Shown here: piece by piece, positions 46,193 to 56,574 of the stretch
How positions within the stretch are numbered: the first letter of the stretch is position 1
Layout of the letters: the number at the start of each line of letters is the position of its first letter
DNA from: Agrypnia vestita
Taxonomy: Eukaryota; Arthropoda; Insecta; Trichoptera; Phryganeidae
Length of the DNA stretch: 64,000 bases
Direction: 5' to 3'
Assembly (NCBI GenBank): GCA_016648135.1
Contig: JADDOH010001555.1
Span: 1 to 64,000, forward strand
Made by a program: the position numbers and the translations under genes
The notes under the pieces: generated by a model
Database searches by the model: none
What the model was told of the DNA's origin: nothing
Seen by the model: only the letters and a program-made list of their open reading frames with translations

Positions 46193-47476
46193 TTAGGTCC
46201 TTACATATGAAATTGGCGTTTTGCCGTACTGGCAAATTTGATCTCAAATATTTTCTCTTTGGTTAGGAATTCCAAATCCAAATTTATACAGCTATTTACT
46301 CATGTATTTGTGTTTTGAAAATTATAATTCATTTGTTTTTTCCTCAATTGTTTTTTTCTTTGCGTCACTCAGTTTACAAAATGAAAAACTTGAAATATCG
46401 CTTTATTTACGAGTACGAGTTCCACCGTGGCACCAGTGCTGCAGAAACGGCTCGAAGGATTAATGATGTGTAAGGCGACGGTGCCGCAAAAGAAAACACA
46501 GTGCGTTTTTGGTTCCAACGTTTTCGTTCTGGAAATTTCGACCTGCAGAACAAGCCCCGTGACGGCCGGAGACCAAAGTTGATAATGAAGAATTGAAGGC
46601 TATTGTGGAAGCGGATCCATCGCAAACCACATCCGAGTTAGCTGCAGGCTGCGGTGTTAGTGATAAAACTGTTTAATCCACTTGAAGCAAATTGGTAAGG
46701 TGAAAAAGCTTGAAAGGTGGGTACCTCACGAATTGAGTGAAGCAAATCAACAAACGCGCGTTGACTGCTGCGTTGCATTACTCAACCGGCACAATAATGA
46801 AGGGCTTTTAAATCGAATCATTACCTGTGATGAAAAGTGGATCCTGTACGATAATCGGAAGTGCTCATCGCAATGGCTGAACCCTGCCGAACCAGCCAAA
46901 CCATGCCCCAAGCGAAAATTGACTCCAAAAAAGTTAATTGTGAGCGTTTGGTGGACTAGTGCTGGTGTCGTTCACTACAGCTTTCTTAAATCTGGCCAGA
47001 CGATTATGGCAGATGTCTATTGTCAGCAACTGCAAACCATGATGGAAAAGCTAGCTGCTAAACAACTGAGGCTGGTTAATCGATCTAGGCCACTGCTGCT
47101 TCATGATAACGCTAGACCACACACTGCACAACAGACGGCTACCAAATTAGAGGAGCTTCAATTGGAATGTCTAAGACATCCACCGTACTCTCCGGACCTT
47201 GCCCCAACAGATTACCATTTTTTTCGAAATTTGGATAACTTCTTGCAAAGGAAAAAATTCAACTCCGATGGGGCAGTCCAAACCGCCTTCAAAGATTTTA
47301 TTGATTCCCGTCCGAATGGTTTTTTTAGTAAAGGGATCGATGAACTACCTATGAGATGGCAAAAGTGCATAGATAGCAATGGTACATACTTTGATTAAAT
47401 AAATATATTATAATAAAAAAAAATCGGCTTTATGTTCCTCCCATACTAAACGCCAATTTCATATGTAAGGACCTAA
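46193..47476 (+). mobile_element. mariner transposon, copy 2
   Basis: A full-length element of 1284 bp with the same 29-bp TIRs as copy 1 and flanking TA at 46191-46192 and 47477-47478. Sequence outside the TAs differs completely from that around copy 1, so these are independent insertions. The internal gene is broken in its N-terminal third but intact over the catalytic domain. Confidence 0.95.
46381..47398 (+). pseudogene. mariner transposase with N-terminal breaks (copy 2)
   Basis: The gene starts at ATG 46381 as in copy 1. Codon 31 is TAA (46471-46473), where copy 1 has a tyrosine codon. One base is missing near 46560 and another near 46675. After these the frame from 46682 is open for 238 codons to TGATTAA-type end sequence at 47396. 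This part holds WVPHELSE, the first catalytic aspartate (ITCDEKW), the second (HDNARPH) and the third (SPDLAPTDYHFF), with 34 residues between the last two: the DD34D spacing of true mariner transposases. Copy 2 therefore keeps what copy 1 lost and the reverse. The DNA-binding helices cannot be translated with the nuclease, so no active protein is expected. Confidence 0.93.
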
Positions 47477-47664
47477 TATTATACATAGATGTGCGCACAG
47501 GCACCTGAGTGACCGATTTTTTTTGGTTTACTTAAACCAAGATTATTTTTTCAATAAATGCTCTCAAAACTGCATTTAGGTTAATTGAAATCAAAGAAGA
47601 ACAAATATTCCTCTTTTATAGATCATATTTCCCAAAAATATACGTTCTTAATTTTTAGACCTAT

Positions 47665-47893
47665 GGGAGTAATATTCGCTCAGCGTTGACAGTCCTATAA
47701 GCACAGGGATTGCTTTGCCGTACCTGAAAGCGTTGACTAAAGGAAATTGCATTACCCAATTGACCATTTGTTATGTGAGGGTAATGTCAGCATAGCGTCA
47801 GCAGTCCTACCGGTACGGAGATTGTATCCGCCGTACCTGGGAGCGTTGACCAGAGGACATTGCACTACCCAATTTTTATTGTTCAATGGTTAT
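47665..47893. repeat. Diverged tandem pair of about 112 bp
   Basis: 47665-47775 and 47777-47893 run in the same direction and share GTAAT, GCGT.GACAGTCCTA, GCCGTACCTG, AGCGTTGAC and CATT.CACTACCCAATT-type words. The sequence is richer in GC than its surroundings. No recognised protein. It may be part of an unknown repeat. Confidence 0.7.
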
Positions 47894-48739
47894 GAACCAA
47901 TTACTCAAAGTACATCGGTCAGCAATAAGGTTTCCCGACTGAGAGGGAAACAACAAAGAGTCAGCGGGCTATATATGTGATACCCCTCGACATTTCATTA
48001 CTAGGTTAGTCAGTCAGTGAGTTAACTCATTACTCTATTATTCTACTATGCTTCCTTACTTGAACACCTTCACTGGCTCCCGGAGCTTAACTCTGGGAGA
48101 AATAACCATCAACCATGCAACCAAGCGCTCTCTCATTCCACGGCCTACGAACATTCCCTAAAGACCTATGTAATGTTGTAAAAGTCTCAGAAAAATTCCA
48201 GAATTGAGAAATCCTTGCGAGAAACATTTCAAAGATGTTTTATTAAGAGGCAGTGAAAGAGCGTACGTTAGTTAGGTACATTGTATATATTTTAGGTGAC
48301 TGTACAACATAAAAAATATCTAAAAACATTAATTCGCTATCAAAAAATTCAACAAGGAAGAATAATACCTAATTAATCTTGCTAAAATTACCTTAAATGC
48401 AACATCATGATAAAAATCGTGTAAAATATGAATGTTAATTAGTCACGAACCGCAAAGATATTTGTTGACTCAAGCAAATAACAGGAGGAAAATTAGTCAA
48501 AAACAAATTTATTGCGAGAACCAGGTATGTCACAAATTCTGCGGTTTTATTGAACTTTAAAATTAACGGAAATTATTTTATATTTTTTATGTAAACTTTT
48601 GTCCGTTTCTGTGGTTTTTTTACCTAACTTTTTCGAAGAAATTAACAAAAATATTATTAAATGTGATATTTGAAATTATTTACTACATGATACTTTTATT
48701 ACAAGTACGTGACACTATACAGGATGTTTGTGTACAATG
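47894..48739. other. Spacer, no gene seen
   Basis: 47940-48180 is moderately GC-rich with CAGTCAGTGAGTT and a TATATA run, which could suggest an LTR, but no paired copy, primer site or gag/pol is visible. Confidence 0.3.
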
Positions 48740-49030
48740 ACGCGATTGGAGGTATGTCAGGATAGAAGAGTATGGCGTTCTATTTTCTCTGTCTACCCTT
48801 GTCGAAAAAAGAATTTAATGAAATATTTATTAAATAGAGGTAAGAAAACGAATGGAACAAATTCATAAAATGCATACCTCAATCTTTTTGAGAGAGGAAG
48901 ACAGCGAGAAAGACTCGGTCAAAAAATACATTCTTTAAATAATGAGAAAGGCGGATGCAAACACTTACAGAAAAAACTTCTGGATGGCACCCAGGATAGA
49001 GATGCGTGGCGATCATTACACCGATAATAT
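48740..49030 (+). pseudogene. LINE C-terminal relic
   Basis: The plus-strand frame ends KKLLDGTQDRDAWRSLHR then stop, the (A)QDRDAWRSLV ending found in many arthropod LINE ORFs. Upstream pieces (RQRERLGQKI) suit the preceding region. 5'-truncated. Confidence 0.6.
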
Positions 49031-50100
49031 GAACATTCTCTAATATAAAAGAATAAATAGAATTCTTTATTGAAAATAAAATAAATACATACATGTTACA
49101 GTGACAGTGAATATTACATTTTTTATACATGTTTATCTGTCCCAAGAAAAGTTAAAACTTGTGTTTGGGGACAGGAATATATGATGCATAATGTTAGAGC
49201 ATGAATGATAAGTATGTATAAGTCAATAAATGGAATAGGGTAGAGAAATATAAACATCATAAAATAAATACTAGTGAATCGAGTATAAAATTATTTTCGG
49301 AGTACAATTATTTTTTAAATTCTTACAACTATCTTTTTGTTTTGATTATGTACTATCATATTTGTTTTATGTTAAATTAAGCCTCGGTAATAACGCTTTA
49401 GTTCATAATCACCATTGTGAACAAAGCGTTATTGGCTTTCGAAAAATTGGCCTGTCAGAAATTAATTAATAAATTTTAATTCGATACCTTTTTAAACAAT
49501 AATGTGATACAAAAGGCAAGAAAAGCTGTGAGAAATAATCCTAGTCGGCTCTTAATTTTGTTCGCATTTCCGATTTCTCTGATTTAAATAAATACACACA
49601 AACAATTCTGTGAGCAAAAGGAACAACTGAATGAGTTAAAAAATGCGGCTTTTCAGGAGAGCCAAATGGGAATTTTGTTTGTTTACGAAATATCTCTTAG
49701 AGCCTTTGTTATTTTTATCTAATTTTTGTACCAGTAGTTTTATTTTTTGCACAAAAACATTTAACCAAGTAGACAAATACAAATACTGAAATAAAGGTAG
49801 ATATATACAAATAAAATAATCAATATTTTTTAGACTAATGTCGTTTTTCCTTGACAATTTTTTCAGATAATTAATCAAGTTATTTGTCCACTTTTTATTT
49901 TATTTTCTGACTCATCTAATTTTTCCTTGCTATATATGTGTCTAAAGTGCATACTTAACTCAAAACTCGATTATATTGACTCAGAATTTTGATAATGCAA
50001 GTCAATTTATAAGGTTGATCTTAATAATTTAGTCACCCGCAACCTTGAAATTACAACTGAATATTTAATTAAATGATGAAGTGACCGGAAGTAGGAAACT
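49031..50100. other. AT-rich spacer, no gene seen
   Basis: Nothing recognisable. The inverted words AACGCTTTAGTTC and GAACAAAGCGTT at 49392-49435 make a weak hairpin. Confidence 0.4.
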
Positions 50101-50440
50101 GTTAATTAGTCAGGGCGATGGTGATAGCGCTTACATCTCAATATCCGGGAAGCGAAAATCCCGTGGAAGGTGCGATAAGGTGAGTACATTGCCGGTTGCA
50201 TGATGATGACAAATTTGTACCTTATGGTGTACGTATGGCATATGTAGTGTGTTCCTGCCTGTGTGAAGGTGATTAGAAATGACGCGTGGGCGGAATGGCA
50301 TCGCTCTGAGCTTCCAGGAGCGTCCACTGACGATATGACACAATGATGCTGCGTGGGTCATTGACGTATCTGGGATGAACTGACCGGATATACAGCAGAT
50401 AAAATGAACGAACGAGTGATTTTCAGCACGGCACAAGTCG
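50101..50440 (-). other. GC-richer block with overlapping open frames
   Basis: A 101-codon minus frame (50131-50436, including GRSWKLRAMPFRPRV) and a 73-codon one in another frame (50106-50327) overlap in a GC-balanced block. On the plus strand AAG then GTGAGTAC at about 50176 is a strong donor-like site with two frames open before it. No family is recognised. An exon, a repeat or a conserved element are all possible. Confidence 0.3.
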
Positions 50441-51626
50441 AATAATCGTACATAAATTTTTAAGTGCGCCTATTCAGTTTTGTTATCTAAAACGAAGGGC
50501 TGTAGCCGGTATTCCCTGTAAGTTTTGGATCACTGTGTATTAGGGTGTGTCATTTTTTCAACTTTCGAGTTTTCAAATAAAACAGTACCTACTCAAAATT
50601 TTCATTTTCGTGTATAATTAAATACTGAATTTAATGCTTTTTTCATTAATGCTGGTAGATACTATTTTTTCACTCAATATTTTGAAATACAGAGATATCA
50701 GAAAAATTAAACTTAACATTGTTTCGTTCACAGTGTAGAAGTTCATTATTTAAACAATTTAATTTAAATATTAAGTTTTAATTCACTATTGAGTAATAAT
50801 GTGTAATCCTAAGCGCTTTTAATAGAGACAACTATTATCTTCCGATGCAACATTAGAACTGACAATAAAAGTAAATGTTAGTGTTTTAATTAAATTGTTT
50901 TTTTATATCAGAAAGATAAAGTTGCGTAATTCACATATTGCATTTGCAATTAAATGCTATTATTCTAATATTAACATAGCCAGCATTAGGATAACACTAC
51001 ATTTATATTCATTTTGACAGTTTGTCAGCGTTTAATATCTACCCTCTTTCAGACAATCTCAGCTTATTCTTTTTAGTAATTGAACTTAAATTTTCAGTAA
51101 ATTTTTATTTTATAACGAATGTATGTGATTAAAAAAGAAAACAATACTTTATATCCTCTTAAAAGTCGATTTTCAAAAGTCACATACTCAGAATATTTGT
51201 CACGTTTTAAAGAGTCAAGAGTCAACTGAAATTATTTTTTTTTGCATTTCCTTGTATCTATTACATAAACGCAAAGCAAGGTTTGATAACTAAAAATTGT
51301 TTTATTTGAAGGTCTACTACTAAAGAGGGGAAATGAAGAAAACATTACATTACATCTATTTGAGTTTGAGTATAGGTAAGTAGTAGGTATATGAAAATAA
51401 ATTTATATACAGTTTAGCAACGGCGTATACGAGTAAAGAATTTGGCATTGGAAGGACAATATTCGTGAGAAAAATAAAACCAATTTATGTATGCAATACA
51501 ATATTAAGATCTAAAAAAAAAAAAAATTATCATATTACCACAGTATACCCAGAACACGAGTTTATCTCCGGCTTGTCGGCGAGTTATTAGCCTACTCTTG
51601 CATTGACGCTAGGGTTGTCACTTTAT
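50441..51626. other. AT-rich spacer, no gene seen
   Basis: Nothing recognisable. Confidence 0.4.
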
Positions 51627-51690
51627 TTTTACTCCCTTTCTTTTAACTCGTAGCGTCTGAGATTCCGACGCATAAGGTAGACACGAAACC
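51627..51690 (+). repeat. Dispersed repeat R2 fragment
   Basis: TTTACTCCCTTTCTTTTAAC, TCGTAGCGTCTGAGATTCCG and AGACACGAAACC match R2 with the middle deleted. Confidence 0.65.
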
Positions 51691-51869
51691 AGAAAATTTC
51701 TGTAATTTATATACTAAATATTAAGTATACCTAGTTTCTGCACTTAAATTGCAAGAACGCTGATTAACATCAACGTAGACTTTTAAAAACTCAGTCTTTG
51801 TGATAATCAACACATCTTTTTAGTAAAGCACCACAAACATAAAAAAAGGCATTTTTTTCAGGAAGCGCA

Positions 51870-52255
51870 TTTTTTTTCTAAAGCGGTGGCTGCGAGCGCG
51901 AATGGCACCGAAGGCACGGCCCTTACTGCCGCCGCCTTGTGCCCCCATATTCTATGTCAATGTGTGCGTCACAGTGCGTGCGTACACAGCGCCGAGCACG
52001 CACGCACACATTCTAATCAGTAGCGGCCAGTTTATATGAAGACGTATTATTGTTCTTAGTGTACTGGATATTACACCGCAAAGTACCTGTCATATCATTC
52101 AATTGTTTTATGCCGCTAGCTACTAAACACCATCCAAAGCGGTCCAGAACAAATGCTCGGGCGTGGACTACAGCAAACGACGCAAACACTCGCGGCTCCA
52201 AGCAAAGCGGTTTCTCATTCTTTCCGCGGCGACCGATGATTTTATTTCAGTTATA
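51870..52255. other. GC-rich block with CA/GTGCG-rich stretch
   Basis: CpG-rich DNA (GCGGTGGCTGCGAGCGCG, GCCGCCGCCTTG, CACGCACGCACAC). Short frames on both strands are not recognised. Candidate conserved non-coding DNA. Confidence 0.35.
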
Positions 52256-52261
52256 TTGAAG

Positions 52262-52485
52262 CAAATGCATTTTTCATAATCGATATAAGTTACTGTAATG
52301 ATAGTTCAACTTTTTGCAAAAAATAAATAATATTAAAAAAAAAAATGCAAATTTTGATATTGCATATCTCTATGCAGATCTCCATAATTATTGACATTAG
52401 GCCACGGTTACTTGAACGTTTTAGACTCATAGGATAGTGAGGAATCTAACTGCTAGTTCTGGTACACCCTGTATGTAGCGGCGAC
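52262..52485 (-). repeat. Fold-back repeat arm
   Basis: TAATCGATATAAGTTACTGT, ATGATAGTTCAAC and TTGATATTGCATATCTC match one arm of the fold-back family. The other arm is missing. Confidence 0.7.
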
Positions 52486-52487
52486 AT

Positions 52488-52514
52488 CTATATATATATA
52501 TATATATATATATA
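52488..52514. repeat. TA microsatellite
   Basis: About 13 TA units. Confidence 0.95.
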
Positions 52515-52616
52515 AAGTTTCATGAGAATGGCCAAGGTTCCAGTCATAGATAGATGGTGATGACCTATTTGATGAATATGTAAAATAAAAATCATTTACT
52601 ATTATACAACTATCAA

Positions 52617-52783
52617 ATTTGGATCAATATGTGACTGTACTAGGGTGGAATCGTTGAACATAGTGTGTAAAGTGATCACTTAAGCCAGCCATTTCAGGTT
52701 GTAAGCTCTGATGACGCCCATTAAAGAATTCCATACATGATTTCGCATATTAATAAGTGTGAGAAATCTAATTAATCTGCAGG
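52617..52783 (+). repeat. Dispersed repeat R1 copy
   Basis: GTGTAAAGTGATCACTTAAG then CCAGCC, GGTTGTAAGCTCTGATGACG and GTGTGAGAAATCTA follow R1 order. Confidence 0.75.
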
Positions 52784-52789
52784 AAAGGC

Positions 52790-53060
52790 AATGCTAGTTG
52801 GACCCGGCATTGCTAACGCTTAGGTAAACAAATAATAACGATTGTAACGATTAAAGTACGTGAGCAGCAGGCCACGAGGCGTTGGGCAGGATACGCTTTA
52901 TTAATTGCGAGAATTGAGCCCGCGTTTTGATAAAATGTAGCAATCATTATTTGTGAACGGCAATGAAGGAAACGCACCGTGGCTCCAATTAGCGCTTGCT
53001 TCAGTTAATTACTAATTGGTCCATATAGTTCACATCACTCACGATAACAATATCAAATAG
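52790..53060. promoter_or_regulatory. GC-richer block with TAATTA/TAATTG words
   Basis: Within a stretch that is richer in GC than its flanks there are TTATTAATTGCG, CCAATTAGCG, AGTTAATTACTAATTGG and GCAATCATTATTTG. These AATTA/TAATTG cores are homeodomain-type sites. With AT-rich DNA all around, clustering could be chance; a regulatory role is conjecture. Confidence 0.25.
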
Positions 53061-53281
53061 GTACGAAAACCTGATTATTATTAACAACTTTGATAAGCGT
53101 ATCAAATAAAAATTGAACCGAGTGCGGATATTAATTAAACAAAAATGCTAAAATTAAAAATTGTACCAAATAAATATAGGTACTTGAATTATTCCTCGTA
53201 ATTGAAAAATCTTCCTTAAAGATACGATAAATTTTGTCGACAGAATGAACCTACATAACATTTATCGGGCTTAAAATGTAA

Positions 53282-53500
53282 GCTTATTCACTTGTCTAGG
53301 CTAACATTCATTACAACATCCATGAAGAAGAAAGTCTCCCTGATAGATGGAAGTGTGGTGAGCACGGTTCCGGGCAACTGTCGGTGCAACTGAACGCACT
53401 CTCGCAGGCTTGTGGCACAGTATAGTACTTTACTATACTGTGCTTGTGGTATGCTGACTACGCATCTCTCACTAATTTTTAACTGCATTTCTATCGCGCA
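53282..53500 (+). other. Coding-like segment broken by a palindromic insertion
   Basis: An acceptor-like CACTTGTCTAG precedes a plus-strand frame ANIHYNIHEEESLPDRWKCG then EHGSGQLSVQLNALSQACG that ends at TAG inside the palindrome at 53416-53441. Without the 34-bp insert the frame would stay open for some 25 more codons. The amino acid use looks protein-like, but I do not recognise it. It may be an old exon, a processed fragment or chance. A minus-strand 66-codon frame overlaps it. Confidence 0.3.
53408..53449. repeat. 26-bp palindrome flanked by 8-bp direct repeats
   Basis: GCTTGTGG at 53408-53415 is repeated at 53442-53449. Between them CACAGTATAGTA, CTT, TACTATACTGT form a nearly perfect hairpin. 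An 8-bp duplication around an inverted repeat is the mark of hAT-type insertion, but 26 bp is far below any usual MITE. Confidence 0.85.
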
Positions 53501-53916
53501 TTTTCTAATCAGTGTATTTCAAAGACACTTTGTAATTTAATTAAAATAAATTCTTTGTTAATATTTGCCTGCTTATGCTCAGATTTTGCAACATAACTAT
53601 ACGAAAATGAGTATAAAGTGACTTTGGAGGCAGCCTTATATGCTAACATACTTTTAATAGCATGCACGTCACTATTTTCACAACCCATATTTGTATTTAT
53701 AAAAAAAATATTTGCGTGGCGAGATTCACCCTCAATGACGCAAGTCATCCCAAATTACGGTATAAGAAATGGTGGGTAAATTAAAAAGAATATGATTATC
53801 AATTAATAAATACGTTGTACATTAATTCAACACTAGCATTACCTTTCGGCGTCTTATATCTCCTACACCTCTACATTTCATTTAAAATTGTTCAAATTTA
53901 TAGTAAATTGCAACCT

Positions 53917-54240
53917 TTATAACTGAAGCGGGATCCGCAATCTAGAATATAACGAAATAAAATTGATGATGTCCATCAACCCCCACATAAAACCATCCAC
54001 CCTTATTCGGCATCGGTATAGAATACTTCCCAAACAATCCCCTTGGTAGCATCCCCCTGGCAGCCGATCACCTTTCGGCTGAGGTGTACAAAGTGTAAAG
54101 CCACCATATTCTACGAACCTCAGCAAAACGTCACAAAAAACTACCCTCCGTTAATCTACCCCCGGACGCGTCACAAACGCAGCAGTCTGATTATAATTAC
54201 AGAGTAATTTCAACCCCATTCATGTTGGATCAGATTACCT
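53917..54240. other. GC-richer block, nature unknown
   Basis: CCCCCACATAAAACCATCCA, TCCCCCTGGCAGCCGATCAC and CTACCCCCGGACGCGTCAC differ from the AT-rich flanks. The minus frame at 53917-54126 (GGCYQGDCLGSILYR inside) is not recognised. Confidence 0.35.
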
Positions 54241-54462
54241 GGAATGAATGCGTTTTGTTCCCATTCAGAATTTATTCAGATCATTCGAAATCGTTGACGA
54301 ACTAAAACAGATAATAGATCTCGCCAACCGTAGATTTATTTTAATTTTGACAAATTATTTCTGTAGGGGATTCAGATAATGTTATGTGTTGTTCTAAACT
54401 ATTAAAACACCGAGGAAATTAAAACCTAAATTTTCGTTTTCTTTTTTCTTTCTTTTCTTTTA

Positions 54463-54640
54463 AATAAATAGAGATGCGAACACGGAATACGTGTCACATC
54501 AATATTCTTACTATTTTCAAACTAAGCTAAACGCTTGTGCTATGAAAATAGGACTAACTTGCTAGTCTGGGCTGAGATTCGAACCCGCGACCATTGGATC
54601 ACGAGGCGAGTGTCCTAACCACAAGACCAACAAGCTACTC
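54463..54640 (-). repeat. SINE family C, copy 1
   Basis: On the minus strand: GAGTAGCTTGTTGGTCTTGT (box A region), GGTCGCGGGTTCGAATCTCA (box B), then CTAGCAAGTTAGTCCTATTT, CATAGC, GTTTAGCTTAGTTTGAAAAT and GACACGTATTCCGTGTTCGC, ending CTCTATTTATTTA. The whole 178 bp is nearly identical to 58685-58860. A tRNA-derived SINE with a conserved body. Confidence 0.85.
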
Positions 54641-55056
54641 TTTTTAGTTTTGACATTTGACTTTTCCGCTGTAGGTATATTTTTACATTTCTTTGAAACA
54701 GATTATTTAAAAAATACTGGACATTTTTAAAGTTTTATATAAAACATATTATTATATACTTATATTATATCTTATATTTATAAAATATATTCTTATATAT
54801 TTCTTATACATAAATATATAATCTGTTTATCGCCTCATGTACGAATATAAATATATATTTTTCTAAGCAACCTTTTTTTATGTAATAGTATATTTTTAAC
54901 AATCTCTAATAATCTTAGCAACTTTATCTTAATTTTAACAATGTTATAAATAGATGTGCATATGTACTCGTAAATTTTTCATTTCTCATTTCCAGTGCAT
55001 TACTTTGAGTTTAATTTTTCTTTAGTCAATTCCATGTTTGATTAATGATCATTAAA

Positions 55057-55297
55057 ATGGTTGAAAAACATAAACTATTATTTCTACTTGAGTTTAATTA
55101 TAGTTTTTTATATTTTACTACTCGAGTTTCGAGAGTATCAGAATCTCTCATCGACAGGTGAATTAAACTGTTTACATGTCGATATACATGACTTGTAGAT
55201 GAGAGATTCCGATAGTCTCAAAACCCAAGAAGTAAAATATAAAAAATAAAAAAATTAAACTTAAGTATAGATGACATAGTTTATGTTTTTTACCCAT
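55057..55297. repeat. Palindromic MITE with about 110-bp arms
   Basis: ATGGTTGAAAAACATAAACT at the left is matched by ATGGGTAAAAAACATAAACT as the inverse of the right end. The arms continue inward through CTTGAGTTTAAT, TATATTTTACT and AGAATCTCTCATC with small mismatches. The loop is short and there is no coding. No target duplication was assigned with confidence. Confidence 0.8.
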
Positions 55298-55975
55298 ATT
55301 TGTAGTAGCTTATTACCGTAGCGGTTACGACTTTCGCTCAGTGATCCAGTGGTCGGTGGTACGAGCCTCATTCGAATACAACAGGATACAATTTTTGTTA
55401 TATTGAAGGACCATTGAGTAAATAGTAAGCATTTTCTTTTTTAATATAAATAATATTACTAGTCCCGTCAGGCATTATAATTTTGATGTGCCTTACAAAA
55501 TTCACCTATTGTTGTCTATAACCTCTACAAGCGGCACAATACAAACAGAATACCACCGCCACTCGACGCGAAATATATTCCAGATGCGCGCGCTCCACAA
55601 CGCACCCCCACGCCGGGCGACCGCCTGATTCTGTGAACGCACGCCGACCGCAGTACAGTTCTTCCCGATAATGGCTACCCAGCGCGCAATCTGATTACAA
55701 TTGAACAGTAATTTAGACACGGTGCGCTGAACTAAATAGAAAATATTATGTTACCTTCCCTCCCTTCACAAGGGGATGCGCGGACGGACGACCGTTGGAT
55801 TTTTATCGCGGGCTATTGTTGCGATTTCAATAACAATCGCTCGAGTTCCGTGGGGGCGAAATAAGTGCACCGCGCACCTTTCAAGTTCTTATCGGAAAAG
55901 CTGGCGGGCAAAGGGTAGCAATTTATCATTCATTTTTAACCCCACGTACAATAATCCGAATTCAAAATGATTAAT
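55298..55975. other. Spacer with GC-rich block at 55550-55940
   Basis: 55320-55390 has a decayed tRNA-like stretch (CTCAGTGATCCAGTGGTCGG). 55550-55940 is CpG-rich (GCGCGCGCTCC, CACGCCGGGCGACCGCC, GGACGGACGACCG). Neither contains a recognised gene. Confidence 0.35.
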
Positions 55976-56489
55976 TTATTTTAATACAAAGAAAACACTT
56001 TGTATAAAAACATTATTTAAAGAGTATAAAACAACGTGTTTCGGGGCCAATAGTTTTATCAGGATACAACAAATTGGAATATAATAGACAAAAATAAATA
56101 AATGTGAGTTGAAAAACTAGCAAAGAATTAATATGATAAAAAAATTAAATGTAGGTTAATATTTGTAAAAAGGATTTGATTATTTATAATATTTCATTTG
56201 TATATTTAAAAAAAAATGGAAGCAAGGACGATGTGGATCTACAGAAAAATAATCAAAATAAGCTGGAGGGACAAAATTATGAATGAATATTTTGCGGTTC
56301 GGATGAATAAAGAAAAATAAATAATTAAAACTATAAAAATTCGAAAACTTCTATATTTCGGACAGGTGTTGAGACATCCAGAGAAGTAAGAGATCTTGCA
56401 CCTCATAATTCAGGGAAAAATTGCCGGAAGTCGGGGCCCTGGAAGAAGAAGAACATCATCATCTTAAATCTTCAAGTTTGTGTTTACTG

Positions 56490-56572
56490 GGGTATTATGC
56501 CGTGTTGTTACGACCTTTCGGGCCGACGTTTCGGATCCCATTGCAGGGTCCATCATCAGGGCTGATGTGTTG
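56490..56572 (-). repeat. Hammerhead-like Penelope terminal repeat
   Basis: On the minus strand CTGATGA (56559-56553), stem halves GGACCC and GGGATCC around TGCAAT, and GAAAC (56532-56528) occur in hammerhead order. CGGCC....GGTCG can form a following hairpin, then TAACAACACGGCATAATACC. The best-preserved core of the family in the window. Its right end abuts the LINE at 56575. Confidence 0.55.
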
Positions 56573-56574
56573 TC

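Noticed and set aside
47894..48180. Solo LTR of a retrotransposon
   Set aside because: No matching second copy, no clear TG...CA boundaries and no adjacent gag/pol.
54540..54640. Functional minus-strand tRNA gene
   Set aside because: The head is part of a repeated 177-bp SINE with an identical body at 58685, and its stems do not fold cleanly.
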